A stretch of 64,000 bases of DNA, from positions 1,364,001 through 1,428,000 of the forward strand of contig ML978127.1 in assembly GCA_010015805.1 (NCBI GenBank), in the 5' to 3' direction. This DNA comes from Rhizodiscina lignyota (lineage: Eukaryota; Ascomycota; Dothideomycetes; Aulographales; Rhizodiscinaceae). Shown piece after piece: positions 21,576-33,189 of the stretch. The notes beneath the pieces were generated by a model. That model did no database searches. It had not been told where the DNA came from and saw only the letters and a program-made list of their open reading frames with translations. The translations under genes were made by a program, and so were the position numbers. How positions within the stretch are numbered: position 1 is the stretch's first letter; every line of letters begins with the position of its first letter.

Positions 21576-24063
21576 TTACGACCAAGTTCCATTCGCAGGC
21601 CCAAAGTACCCAGCCGCCGGCAAGTCCAGGAATGGTATCCCGTTTCCATCATCTGTATTTACAAATACCGTATTCCCCCACCAATCTGGGAACACCGCGC
21701 CAGGGTAGCTGATGCAGAAGAAAATGATGATTCCAGATAGCGCCGTTCCAGTGTCCAAAGCCGCAGCCAGGACATAGTTATACTTTGTCCACCACGCGAA
21801 GAACCTCCTCATGATCCACCAGTTGAATATCCAGTTTACGAGCGCCCAGGAGCTGTAGTTGATGCCAGTCGCAGGAGGCACGTTCCACGTACCGACGAAG
21901 ATCAGCGGCCAGTTGATGAGCTCGAAGATCTTCTTGCCAGTGTACTTGTGCAGCAGCCATGTAACGATAGGCATGAGTGCGCCGAGCCAGAAGAAATGCA
22001 GCAGCGAGGAATAGATTTTGCCGACGCTGTAGAGCCGTGCTGGGCCGATCAAGCCCCAGATGACGGAGGAGGAGTACGTCGTGCGGCCATTAGGGCAGGA
22101 GAAGTTGTCGGCCTGGTCTGTAGTGCAGACGTCGTTGATGTGACCCAGCATCCAGGTGGTGACTCCGACCTGAGTGAGAGCGCCAAGCACCTGTTTCCTG
22201 TCAATACAGAGTCTACCAGGACAACGTGGGACTTACAGTTGCAGTTCCTTGTGCAAAGAAGACTACACGTGGCGGTACTTTGTTGTAGTGACCGAGCTTC
22301 ATGTCCTGAGCAAAGAACAATCCTTGGTTGACCACGTCCACGCTTTAGATTCGGAAATTTGTTAGTACTAGAATACAGATGACACTTTTGGGTCAATGAT
22401 ACATACCTGAGATATTTGAATACCATGTTCGCTAGAGGCCGTCCGGAGAACATATACCCTCCGACAAACTCCGCAAGCACATTCAGCTGATTGGCGTCGA
22501 CATTTGTGATTCCCTGGATGATACCGCACGGAATCATATAGATCGCTGGGACGAGCAGGGCAAGAAATACTCCATAAACCGGAAGTAGAACGTCGTATAC
22601 CTCAACCATCGCAATAGCCATTGCTACGACGACGACAGTTAGTCCTGCATACCAGTACCAAGGAGTCTTCTTGTACGATTTCATGAGACGCGCATGGATG
22701 TCTAGAGGTTGGCGGCCTTTCACAGCGGCCCAGATGTCGGAGCCATGCCAAAGATACACATGGACAAGAGCGCTCGTGATCGACGCGAAGGACAAGCCGT
22801 AGACGAAAGCAAAAGAGGCACCAAGGAATGGCGGCGAGTAGTTCCGATATGCCTCAACATTGAGTGTACCGTCCAGATTTGTGACTTGCGTTACGTTGTA
22901 TGCCAGTCCGAAGCGGTCATAGACGTCGGCAGTCATAAGCGGCAGGTATCCTGTGAACCAAGTATTGGTGTAGAATATCGCAGGCACGACTCCCCAAAAG
23001 AAGATTACGAAGCCAGCAAGCACATTAAGAGCAGCCCAAGCAGGAGACAGCAGCGGGTTGGTGTTGAAGGCAACTTGACTCCAGTCGAAGGTAATCGGGC
23101 TCATGCCCAAACCAGTCTGCATGCCGAAGAGCTGGTTGACAACGCGGTTGTTCGGTACAATCCAGCAGATCCAGGTAAAGTACGAAAGCGCCACAAACAT
23201 GAGTCCTGGGAAGAAGTACCACACGAAAGCTGCTGTGGTTACATAAAAGAAGAACCGTAGCCTGGTCACTCTCCAGCCGTTGGCCACTGCATTTGCACGG
23301 GAATGTAGAGTGCTCAACAGGGCACAGATCGAGAGCGTTCCAGGCCAGATGATCCGCGCTGGTTCCACGAGCCATGGAGCAGAGAGACCAGCAACACCAA
23401 AGCCGAGGAGCTGACAGCAAAGCACAACCAAAACATTGAAGCCAGTTTTAAGTTTAAAGCCGTAGAATTTGGCAGCAGCTTGGATGATACTGGTCGCATC
23501 GGCGGACCCAAAACCAATTGAGACATTGGCCATGATAGTGATGACGGTGTGCTCTTTGATATTGAAGTGACGATCTGGATTGATGCACCATGATCCAAGC
23601 GGTCCCAGACTGATGGTCTTGACGGGCAGAATGTTTGCAAGCGCGACACCACATGGGAATGCAAGTAGTTGCATAACCAGTGCAACAATGTGGACAGACG
23701 GCTGCCGTAGCGAAAAGAACTGGTTTACACCGGATCCAAGAATGGTCGCTACGAATCCAAGGAAGATCATGCGGGTTGTAACGACGGGTATACCGGGGTC
23801 ATCCACCTCTGGGACCACCGCTCGAACTGTGCCTAGTTAGCGATCGCCCTGGCTTGATATTTGGGAAGTATAAACATACCCTCAGGATATGGTGAGGTAT
23901 CTTCATCGATGCTATGTTGTCGAAGATCGTGAAAGACCTTGTCAACATCGACCTCGAGTTCCTGCAAATGCCCCTGCTCCAGCTCCGGCGAGACAGAGAC
24001 AGGATCAAAGTCCGACTTTAATTCCTTCTCATTAAAGCCAGTAGGTGACTCAGGATGCGCCAT
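21576..24063 (-). CDS. OPT-family oligopeptide transporter
   Basis: This is a proton-coupled small-peptide transporter of the plasma membrane, 776 aa in four exons (introns 23833-23879, 22343-22406, 22191-22236). The N-terminal tail carries EDTSPYPEG followed by VRAVVPEVDDP, the hallmark of fungal OPTs. Then come IFLGFVATILGSGVNQFFSLR, where the family NQFFS/YR element is clear, a string of hydrophobic segments, and SVDVVNQGLFFAQDMKLGHYNKVPPR, where SQDLKLGHYMKIPPR is the usual motif. The C-terminal half has INWPLIFVGTWNVPPATGINYSSW, close to the family P-x-NY-SW element. The ATG at 24063 gives MAHPES. The intron at 22343 ends in AAAG. The substrate may be peptides or glutathione conjugates and is not resolved. 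Confidence 0.92.
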
Positions 24064-25209
24064 TTTCACTGCGCTGCAAGACGTAGGTTAGAAGCAACCG
24101 CAATCGGCGTGGTTGACACCAGAGTACCGGATCCCCTCTCCATTTTGTTTCGCTTCCAAAGGCCCACGGAGACATAGACCTCGTGGCGAATGCTGGCATG
24201 CTGGCATCCGTTATCAGTGAATCCTCAAGGAATTTGGATTTTATGATTGATGGAGCCGCCTGGTTGGTGAATTCGAGGCTCTGACATTGGCGGGTTCTCC
24301 TCAATAAGGGAGGTGACAGCATTAGCGGCTGATCGTTGCATATCGGCAACGGGCTTGCTGAGCTTGTCTCCGGCGGAATTCGAAGGACATTGTAGCATTA
24401 ATGTGGGGTATCTTTCCTAAACGCTCAAGGAGAACGTGATAGTGCTACCGGGAGCGTTGAGATGGAGTGATCGTGAATAAGAAAAAAATTATCTTAGTTC
24501 GTATTCTTATCTGTTCATGAGATCGCCCCCAGACATTATCGCGGAGCCATGCTCTTAAATAGCAATCCAAGCCGATAATAACTAGTTCAATCCTGATGCA
24601 ACCTTACGAGCTCACACGAAGGGTCGTGTCTAGAACGTTGATCGATGGGCAAAGTTACTGTACATAAAGCAGTGGAGAATGTTCGGGGGGTTGAGCTTTC
24701 CATGTCCTCACTTTACTACATTGGGCTTGGTTTGAGAATGCATTCGGTAACATCCCAAATTCACCCTGTGCACTGTGCACCCAGTCGAAACATTTTGCAA
24801 GGGGACGATGAATTTTTGAGTGGAGGAATTGATCTGACAGTGAGCGGCACGAACACTCCCACGGCTCACTACCAACATCGACCGTAGAAACAGAGAATGC
24901 AGGAAATTCGCAACGGCCAAGGTATCGGTGCTCTATGCGGCTTTCAATATTTTGCTCTTTCGATTGCTAACTCCCTTCTAAACAGCCCTGCCGAGTCCTA
25001 ATATTCCACTCCTCCACATTACAATCTTCCGAGAAACATACTGAGAACTGCCTACGTGTCTGCACTGCGTGGACAAGAGTGCTCTGATATTTCCATAGAG
25101 TGCTAGCCTATCCTGCTACCGCAAGATTGCAGGCTTCTTAAGTCTCTTCCACACGATCCCTCGGGATATAGTCCATGTGCCCACTCCCTTCAGCCTTTTC
25201 TGGCCTTGT
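24064..25209. other. Intergenic region, nothing coding recognised
   Basis: These 1.1 kb lie upstream of the OPT gene. They contain short ORFs only. The part at 24470-24600 is AT-rich and is the likely OPT promoter or 5' leader. Confidence 0.55.
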
Positions 25210-26023
25210 TTACGCTATCAAATCGAAGTACGAAGGTCTCATACTGCGACATTTCAGCCAAGCAATTGATTGAGGCTCATGATCATCCACATCAAATGCC
25301 CAGTAGTCGCCCCCCATAACAGCCTGCTCCATGGCCTTCTCAACCGACCGAACCCATGGGGCTTGTGTTAAAAAGTGAACGAAGAACTGCTGTAAATCCA
25401 ATCTACGCAATGGCATGAGAAACCGCCACCACTGCGGCGCTGTGGCCCTAGATTCTTATCCAATTCCAAGCCTAGCTCACCACTAGATATGTAGAGCCGA
25501 AGCGTGAGTTTCGGACACAGCTCATTTATCAGACGTACGGTTCGCTTCCAGTCCATGTATGCAGAATCCACAGGGCACTTTAGATAGATTGGAAGAGCAA
25601 TATCTAGCTGCCTCAATGCCCAAATTGCGTTCTGAGGTGCTGAACGGAGAAAGACGGAGATTGGAAATTGGGTAAGTGTTTCAGGAGGGTTATGGAAACA
25701 CCACCCAGGGAACAGAATCCGTCACTTCTGCAATGTCGATATTCACAGGCATAGTGACGGCAATATTGCGGGTAATACTCCTCGTCCAGATTACAGTAGG
25801 GGGGACAATAGCGAACAGTAAACTGCCTGTCAGTTGATTCGACTTCTCTCAATGGCGTGATGAGATCAGTATACTGGAGGACGCGAAGTTGAAGCTCTCT
25901 CGGCAAGTCGAGGAAACGGAACGCTATGGCAGTGACAACATTCGTTGCAACAGGTACCCTCTCCGCCAATCCCTTGAAGCATGTTGGCGAAAGTCGTATA
26001 TTGCGTCTTGAGAGCTGCGGCAT
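25210..26023 (-). pseudogene. F-box-like protein gene, broken by frameshifts
   Basis: On the minus strand, an F-box-like N-terminus is seen (FRFLDLPRELQLRVLQYTDL), followed by a Cys/His-rich stretch (CPPYC, CRHYACEY, CRSDGFC). The frame then ends at 25613. The continuation lies in another frame: VFLRSAPQNAIWALRQLDIALPIY, then DWKRTVRLINEL..LTLRLYIS. A second frame change near 25416-25435 is needed to reach WWRFLMPLRRLDLQQFFVHF and EQAVMGGDYW. Intact relatives of this fungal family carry these blocks in one frame, with an extra segment between the Cys-rich part and FLR that is missing here. I infer two frameshifts plus an internal deletion. F-box proteins recruit substrates to SCF ubiquitin ligases, and this copy is probably non-functional. 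The start at 26023 is the first ATG. Confidence 0.6.
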
Positions 26024-26355
26024 ATGCGAGATTGGTTCCACTGCCTGCTCTGCTTCCACAAACGCTTCTCATATATTCGTTTATCTCAGCTACTACCTTC
26101 ATATCTATTCATTCATCTTATACCATCACAGCTTCTATTACAATGCGCTTCCTTTCCACACTTCTTTTTCTATTCTTGCTCCTATTTTATTATAAAGTTG
26201 CTTGTCAGTGCCTCGGGCCAGAGGGATGTTACAGCTTGTAATTTGGGGTATCATGCAATTCTATTTCTGGTACATCAAGTTTGGACCGCTGTAGAGTATA
26301 TTTCTCTTCTGAACGGGAGCATTCAACTAGGCATAATTCTGGATGGAAGAAGGCC
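26024..26355. other. Short AT-rich spacer
   Basis: This lies between the F-box relic and the 3' end of the aldehyde dehydrogenase. It is T-rich on the plus strand and nothing coding was seen. Confidence 0.5.
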
Positions 26356-28435
26356 TTAGAATCCCAAGATTCTTCTCAACCCACCGGCTTTCTGCCATAC
26401 TCCATCACCATAACCCAACTCAATGACTCCTCGAACTGTTTCCTCAGCTCTTCGTTCTGCCTTTTTAATGTCCTTCCCTTCCCGTCCGCGGTTCTTCAAG
26501 CCTCCGAATGGAATCGTTAGTGGGCCAGGAATTGTAGTTTTGATACCCACCCATCTGTCACGGCAGACAGCTTTCGCGTTGCATACATTTCTTAGCCCCT
26601 CTCTGCCAGCGAAGCGGCCGTAACCACTACCTCCCACTCCTCCAAATGGAAGTTGCACGGCATAGTAGGCAGCAAAGTCATTGACCGCAACCATTCCAGC
26701 TTTGACATCGCGTGTAACTTTCTCCAAGTCACGCTTATTCCGGCCATAGACTGATGAGCCAAGGCCGAAAGGTGCGGAGTTGGCAATACTGATGGCGTCG
26801 TCAATGGGTGTGGATGCAGCTCGCATAAGAAGCATGACTGGCGCAAAGAGCTCAGTTTGGGCAATCTGCATTGTTGGAGTGACATCCACAATTAAGGTTG
26901 GTTGAAAGTAATGTCCCTTGGGAGACTGGAGATTGTTAAAGCGTTTACCGCCGACTAAAAGACGAGCTCCTTGTGCGACGGCTTCGCTGATCAAGCTTTC
27001 GAGCATTGGAAAGTTCGCGTCAGACACACAAGCGCCAATATCGGTGGGATGGGAGTGAGGTGACATGTCGAGAGGATCACCAGCACGAAGGCCTCGCACA
27101 AGAGGTTCGAGCTTCTCCAGAAGCCTAGGATAGACCCGTCCTTGAGCGATAATGCGCTCGATGCCAATGCAGTTCTGACCCGCTGCTTGAAAGACGCCAC
27201 GCATGAGGATCGCAACGACGCGATTGAGTTCTGTTTCGCTATCTGCGACGTCATCAAGGATGATCGAAGGGTCTTTACCACCTAATTCCAAGCACAATGG
27301 GACCAGACTAGCAGTTGCAGCTCTGGAGACCTCGTGTGCTACCGCGCGACTTCCAATGAATGTGAGGTGTGATATCCCAGGATGCGAGACGAGATACGGT
27401 GCTGTAGATGGCCAGCATACGCAGGATTGGATGAGCTGGGGGGAGTGGCCGCACGCAACGAGAGAGGCGCGAGCGATAGATACGAAGTATGAAGACGACC
27501 ACGCGGTGCGCTCTGACGGTTTTAGAATGATGCTGTTCCCGGCGAATAGGGAGGATATAATGGGTGAAAGGAGGTTATGGAACTACATTGACTGTTAAGT
27601 TCCACGTACTGAGCGCTCGTATCAGATTACCTTACGGGATAGCTGTACGCTGTTAATGGATTGATAATGGCATAGAAGAGATGACTCACTTCCAGCTGAC
27701 AGCAGCTGCAACTACTCCAAGTGGTTCCCAGTGTACTTCATTGGCCTTGTAGCACATCAATAGATTCGTTGGCCGTCGCTCAGGTCGAAGTGACTTTTCG
27801 CCATGCTTCAACGTCCATTCAATCTTTTCCAGGGTCACCAATAGCTCTCCAAAGTATGCGTCAACGCGTGTCTTGCCGCTATCGAGGCAAGCAGCGGTTA
27901 CTATGGTGGTCTGATTATCAAGGATGTGTCTGGTGAAACAAATCAAATTAGCAGCTGCTCGTAGTGGTTGCCGTGGCTGAAGGGTAGAAGCAAGCGTTGT
28001 AAGACACACCTCTTCAATGTTCTCAACCATTTCCGTCTTTGGCTCCAAGTCGTCTTCTTCCACTCCACTTGCGCCTCAGCAGCCCTCTGTACCGCTCTGT
28101 CGATTCCATCCTGTGTGACAGGGTTGACGATACCCAAGATCCGTCCATTCGCGGGATTGTAGCACTGGATGGCAGTCGAGCCCGGAAGCTACATCAAACC
28201 GTTAGTCATTCGTCAACTGCAATGTAAAGTAGTCGGAATCAATTACCTTCAGCCCTGGCTTTTCAAGCTCCTCGCCTTTCCAGCCTGACGTGCATTGCTC
28301 TGGCACGGGCACGCGATATAGAACAGCTGCTTCGTAGTCGGGAGTGAGAAGGTAGATGGTTACAACAATGGCTAGACAGCTGAAGAGTGAGATTCCAAGG
28401 AGATGGGTGCTGCTCTGGAGGTCAATGGCATCCAT
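26356..28435 (-). CDS. msc7: Membrane-anchored aldehyde dehydrogenase, MSC7 type
   Basis: This NAD(P)-dependent aldehyde dehydrogenase belongs to the fungal MSC7/Ald22-like branch, 613 aa. An N-terminal hydrophobic anchor (LLGISLFSCLAIVVTIYLL, residues 12-30) suggests an ER or other membrane location. Five exons, with introns at 28189-28246, 27930-28009, 27643-27689 and 27583-27635, leave a 7-nt exon at 27636-27642. This exon supplies the middle of the family motif SWNYPFHN. Other visible elements are PGSTAIQCYNPANG, ACLDSGK, FAGNSIILKPSE (cofactor site), FIGSRAVA, LELGGKDP (catalytic Glu), GQNCIGIER (catalytic Cys) and LPFGGVGGSGYGRF. The length is near that of yeast Msc7 (about 640 aa). The substrate is unknown. 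It neighbours an SDR and several transporters. Confidence 0.9.
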
Positions 28436-28550
28436 CGCCTGAGAATATGCTCTTTGAGTTTACTGAAATTGCGGAACTTTCACGATTGGAAGAGCCGAAG
28501 ATATGGCGATATCCTAGGGCTGAATTGCTCTAGCTTTCTAGGGTTAAGTA

Positions 28551-29165
28551 TTAAGACGCGACGCGTCCAAAGTCAAACTTAATTTTTCCATCATTTATCC
28601 CCAACGGAAGGTCCCCAGTACTGATTACCATAGAGAGCACGAGAGTTCCCCGATGCTCGATTTCCTTCGTACATGTGCGACCTTGCACTCCCGGCCACCG
28701 AACCCGCTGCAACGTAATCTCCCATCGCGACGCGAGCTTCCTCCGCAGTCTTATTATCTTTATATCGATGCCCAGGAAGCGATTGGAGTTCGGTCTCAAT
28801 GGCTTCGCAAGTTGAGGGTCCGTTTGTTCCACGACTGAATGCAATGCCTGCAAGTTGGCCTCCTCACTGACGGGTCTAATTGCTTCAATTTTCTCGCGGT
28901 GGAAACGGGCTTGTGCATCGGCATCCTCCGTGAACATCCTCTTTGCCTTGGAGAGCTGCTCGATTTGATCTTCGCTTGAAGACGAGACTAACACTCTTAA
29001 CCGAGACAGGCGAAGTTGTGCGTGGGAGAGACGAATAGCGGCAGTTTGTGAGTCGCGCCGATGTGTACGGATACTCTGAAATGCAGAAATGCTTTCACTG
29101 ATGAGAATAGAAAGAGTTATTGCGAGACCGGTGTATTCATTCTCAAAATAACATTGAGAGCTCAT
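28551..29165 (-). CDS. Hypothetical protein, 204 aa
   Basis: This is a single ORF from an ATG at 29165 (MSSQCYFENEY), ending at TAA/TAG-type stops near 28551. The N-terminal 40 residues include a mildly hydrophobic stretch (GLAITLSILISESISAF). The middle is rich in charged, Leu and Ala residues and may form a coiled coil (RLSHAQLRLSRLRVL, EDADAQARFHREKIEAI). No family is recognised. The ORF starts near the divergent 3' region of the MFS gene and ends 115 bases from the aldehyde dehydrogenase start. Length alone makes it a candidate gene. It could equally be a chance ORF or a fragment. Confidence 0.35.
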   Translation of the reverse strand: MSSQCYFENEYTGLAITLSILISESISAFQSIRTHRRDSQTAAIRLSHAQLRLSRLRVLVSSSSEDQIEQLSKAKRMFTEDADAQARFHREKIEAIRPVSEEANLQALHSVVEQTDPQLAKPLRPNSNRFLGIDIKIIRLRRKLASRWEITLQRVRWPGVQGRTCTKEIEHRGTLVLSMVISTGDLPLGINDGKIKFDFGRVAS

Positions 29166-29435
29166 TTCAATCGTTATGACCTAGGACTGGGCCCAGTTCG
29201 CTTTTTGGATGACTACGAAGCTATTACACGATGGCCTGCCCTGAACAAGCTTTGCCTGATTTATGTCGGCATCTGCTTCTGTCGGTGTGATTGATATGAT
29301 CCACATGGTAATGATATTGGCTTGCTTCTTTTTCTCTATACCTAGCCGAGTGAAGACTCAAGAGGACGTTGGTTCATCCAAAGAATTCCCCCTTCCATCT
29401 GGTGTCCGTTCACAAACAGCCATAATGATGTAGAT
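29166..29435. other. Short spacer
   Basis: These 270 bases lie between the hypothetical ORF and the Tri12-like gene. No feature was seen. Confidence 0.5.
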
Positions 29436-31534
29436 CTAATGCACAATAACCGCAACATGGTCATCTATTCGTAGTTAGCTTAGCTATCTTCCTAAAACAG
29501 GATTGTACCTCACCCATATACTTCTTAATATCTCCCAAAAAGCACGCCGCAATGATACTCACCGCCCCAAATGCGATACTCACGTAATACACCCATTTGT
29601 ACGCCTGCGCAAACGCCATCTGACCCGCTGCGACAATCGTCTGGTACGCCAGCTCGTTACCCTTAAAGCCTGGCAGCTGGGCGATCGGCTCCAGCTCCGA
29701 AGCGCTGGTTAAGGTGATGACTTCTAAGATAAGCGCAGGGTCGGTAAGATTGAACTTTGTCACCATTGCGCCTGCCGCTGTCAGTGACGAAACATGAGGC
29801 AGGAAGGAAATAAAGGGCTCACCGCCAATGTAGTGCTTCGCCTGTTTGATGAACTGGTTAAAGAAGACGTTGTAGTAGACGCAGTACCCGATACTGCCGC
29901 CAATGACGCGGATAGACAGTGTCAGAGCCGCTATGGTTGCGATGAGATCATCAGGGCAGATTATGGTTGTGATGATCGAGGCAGGCACAACTATACCACC
30001 AATACCGAGGCCGGCAAGGACCAAGAGGCCCCAGACGGTTGACAAGTTGTTGACGTCTGCAACGGCCATTGATCCGGTGCCTGAATTGAGCAGACGTCAA
30101 TATCCCTCGCTTGCCAAAGATGCCAGGCAAATCGAGAAAACATACCAGCAGTCATGATGCACGTCGAAACCACCATCAGCGCACGATTGTGTCCTCTCAG
30201 CACGCTCAGCAGCACCAACACGACACAAGCGCCAGCCAAGATCGAGAATCCAATCGGGATGCCTCGGATGCCGACCCCTATGGGATCATGACCGTACACA
30301 TTGAACGCCTGCGTTGGCCAAAACATGAGAATCGCGAAGAAATTAGCGCCGCTGATGAAGGTGATGACCAGCGTCAACGACAAGACGCGCGGGTCCTGCT
30401 GCAGACGCTTTGGGAACATGGGATATTTAGCGAATTTTGCTTCCCAGATGACGAATCCGGTCAGGAGGATGATGCCGAGAATCAGAGTGGCGAGGACGTG
30501 CGCACTGGACCAGTCGTACTGCATGAATGTAAGCGGTGTGAGCAAAGACTCTGCGTCTGTCGGCTTGTGATGTGGAGCGTACCTCATATCCGCCCCACTG
30601 AAGCGCCATCATAAAGAGCAGCATTCCAGAAATGCTCAAGAGGCCTCCAATCCAGTCAATCTGCCCGAGGACTTCTCTGCGCGTCAACCCCGCAGAGTTT
30701 ACACGTGGAGGAGGGAAGTAGAAGAAGATGGTGAATAGCACACCCAGCGCGGCCCAGACACCGCAGAGTAATCCAATATACCTCCACGTTGAGTGGAAAG
30801 CGATGAGCTGTGCATACAGCACGGCTGGACAAAACGGAACTATCGTGAAGATCAGGGCTGCAACATACGCGCCTCTCTTCCGTGTCGGCGCCATCTCTGA
30901 GGTCGCGGCCAATGCAGTCAATTCATTTATGCCAGCGCCAACGCCGGTAAGGGCCATGCCGCAGATGAACGTATTCATTGTGTGCGCCGTCGAGCTCACG
31001 ATGTTTCCGAGGACGATGAAGCAGCCACCAATGATGGCCACGTAGCGGCGACCCAATAGATCGGATAAGCTGCCGACAAAGGGACACACGGATGCGAGAG
31101 CCAGTAGGTGTGCTAGCACGAACCATACCCAGCGATCCCGTCCCCCAATGTCTCCGTAGATGTACGGCGGCGCCTGAAACTGGTGTCAGCGTATGTATAT
31201 GCAAACCACGTGGGAAGACTTACACCACCGAAGAGGTAAACGGGAATTTGGCTAGCAGTCCATAGCATCGCCATTGCAACGAATGACATGAAGCGCTTGA
31301 AGGTCATCTGCCGACCATTGTTAGAGAATTTTGGCTTTAGAGCGTTCGCTCAACTGCTCCTACCGGCGGCTCATGATCATGGTCCTCATTATCACCGTAA
31401 GTACGGAGGCCATCCTTCTCGTAGTAGTTCGTGTGCCCTGGAACTCGCTCCTTCGTCTTGACGTTCTCCAGCGCAGTGACATTACCCTTTTCGTGCTCAG
31501 CATGGGCATGCTCGAATGAACCTTGTGAACTCAT
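29436..31534 (-). CDS. MFS transporter, trichothecene-efflux-pump (Tri12) like
   Basis: This is a DHA2-type 14-TM drug/toxin exporter of the plasma membrane, 604 aa in six exons. Introns: 31308-31363, 31174-31223, 30519-30582, 30081-30145 and 29465-29513. The ATG at 31534 (MSSQGSFEHAHAEHEKG) starts a hydrophilic tail. TM1 is then followed by GGAPPYIYGDIGGRDRWVWF, with VGSLSDLLGRRYVAIIGG (motif A) and GMALTGVGAGINELTALAA, hallmarks of the Tri12-like group. The C-terminal exon is only 29 nt and adds DDHVAVIVH, the conserved tail of these pumps. Yeast relatives are Arn/Sit siderophore carriers, but the pattern favours efflux. There is no trichothecene synthase or other biosynthetic backbone gene nearby, so the cargo is unknown. 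It may serve the adjacent SDR/ALDH block. Confidence 0.9.
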
Positions 31535-33189
31535 ATTTATGTGTGTAGCCCCTTTCCTTTGATCTCGAGTGGAAAGAATCAACGGCAAAGAGATGCAACT
31601 GATAATGAGTCAAGAAGAATTGAAATACAATACAAGGAGAGAGTGCAATACTATACCTCAGACGTACAACTATTATATGTGAAAATGTGCTATCCACCCC
31701 TCCTGCCTACTGGACTGGTGAATACAAGATCCCTACCTCCCATAATCGCAGTACTAAGCCCCACACAGCGGCAAGTCGCCGAGGCGGAGTAGCCGCAAGG
31801 GACAATCAGGCGCATGGCAAGCATGAGCAGGCCACGAGGCAACCCGAATAATCCCTTCCTCAATTGCTGGAATGTCAGCGCTCTGGAGGGACAAGCCTCC
31901 TGTCGTGCATATTCCGAGTCCTGGTTGACAGCCCTGCAGCATTCCATTCGCGGTACAGTTGACTCCAAATGTACAGATAGGGAATTGAGCGCGATATGCG
32001 ATTCTAGCGTGCCTCGTTTCTGTGGAACAGATTGTCGGACAAGACCACGTCGTCTCCACGAGAGATGCCTCGGTACGCTGCCGAACGAGTAATGCGTACC
32101 ACAACGCGAAAAGACGGAATCTGGGGAATTGGCATGTTGGAGAAGGAGTGGAGAGTCGTCTCCGGACTCCACATCTGGAGTAGAAGGCGGGCAAGGTGGA
32201 GGAGGCGTCCGAGACGAATGTGGCCAATCGTTGTGGCTACAATCCAGAGCAATCCGAGGCATCTTCTCCATTAGGACAACCCTGGATACGCGTTGTTCAG
32301 GTTGAGGTAGATTGGCCGATCAGGTATGTATGCAGGAAGTTGCGCAGATTCAACGATTGTGCTACGACACAAGGCTGCTCAAGATTCCGGAAGCCCTCCA
32401 GACTGTTTGGAACAATTTGATATAAGAAACCTTCTTTATGTATACTGAAAGATTCCTTGAAGTGAGGTGTTGCTAATAAGAAAGACGACGAAAACAGTCC
32501 ACCCTTGGAAGAGCCATGTCGTTTCAACCCATGCACTTGTCATACCCCATTCCGCTTAGGGCATCACGATTCCCATCTAAGCTTTTGCCGAGAGCTTTAC
32601 GATAATAAACCTACAGCTTCTCTAATAACTATTGTCTACTTGATTCAGATTGACCGAGGCAGAATGTTGGAACAGACGTCTTCAATTCGATGCTATTTGA
32701 CGAGTTCTCCCGCTGTGCGGAGCTACCGATGAAGAGAAAGTGCCGAGGATGCATCACCGATGAGACTGGCTGACTGTACATGGAACTGGATTCTGTTCGC
32801 AGCAGTAGCCGCAAACGTCAATTTCCGCCGCGATGTACAAACAACAATGAGAGCAACTGCTCTACTAGTGCAGGAACTAAGGGAAAGCTCTTCCGTGGAA
32901 GAGACAGCGAAAAAGCCCAAGTAAAAGCAATTCATCAAATCCAATCAAGAGCATATCATGTCATTAAACCATGCATCTGCTGGTGATTGTACCGCGGATT
33001 AATCAGGTGCGAGACAGACGAGTCTCTGTCACCGCAGACTTGGACCGCCACCTCCATATGAAACGCCACTCAGATGCCAAAGCCCAATTGAAGCCCTAAC
33101 GCCGCGCTATGCACACTGCAGTCACACTGTGATGTGAACAGGTAGTCAATACCTTCGGTTTCATCGAAAGGTCGATCGAATCGCTCATC
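31535..33189. other. 1.65 kb region with two overlapping unassigned ORFs
   Basis: This lies upstream of the Tri12-like gene. Two minus-strand frames overlap almost fully: 31690-32271 (193 codons from an ATG, Pro/Ser-rich, reading MEKMPRIALDC) and 31754-32227 (157 codons, with many cysteines, e.g. PICTFGVNCTANG and GLGICTTGG). At most one is real. Neither matches a family I know. The rest (32300-33180) is AT-rich and appears non-coding. Confidence 0.4.
31754..32227 (-). CDS. Doubtful cysteine-rich ORF
   Basis: This frame of 157 codons has twelve or more cysteines and an AIEEGI-like acidic patch. There is no credible signal peptide and it is overlapped by another long frame. I list it because the Cys spacing is unusual for chance sequence. 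Transcription evidence would be needed, and family and function are unknown. Confidence 0.18.
   Translation of the reverse strand: MATFVSDASSTLPAFYSRCGVRRRLSTPSPTCQFPRFRLFALWYALLVRQRTEASLVETTWSCPTICSTETRHARIAYRAQFPICTFGVNCTANGMLQGCQPGLGICTTGGLSLQSADIPAIEEGIIRVASWPAHACHAPDCPLRLLRLGDLPLCGA

Noticed and set aside
12885-31534. Classical secondary-metabolite gene cluster
   Set aside because: No polyketide synthase, NRPS, terpene cyclase, DMATS or pathway-specific regulator is present.
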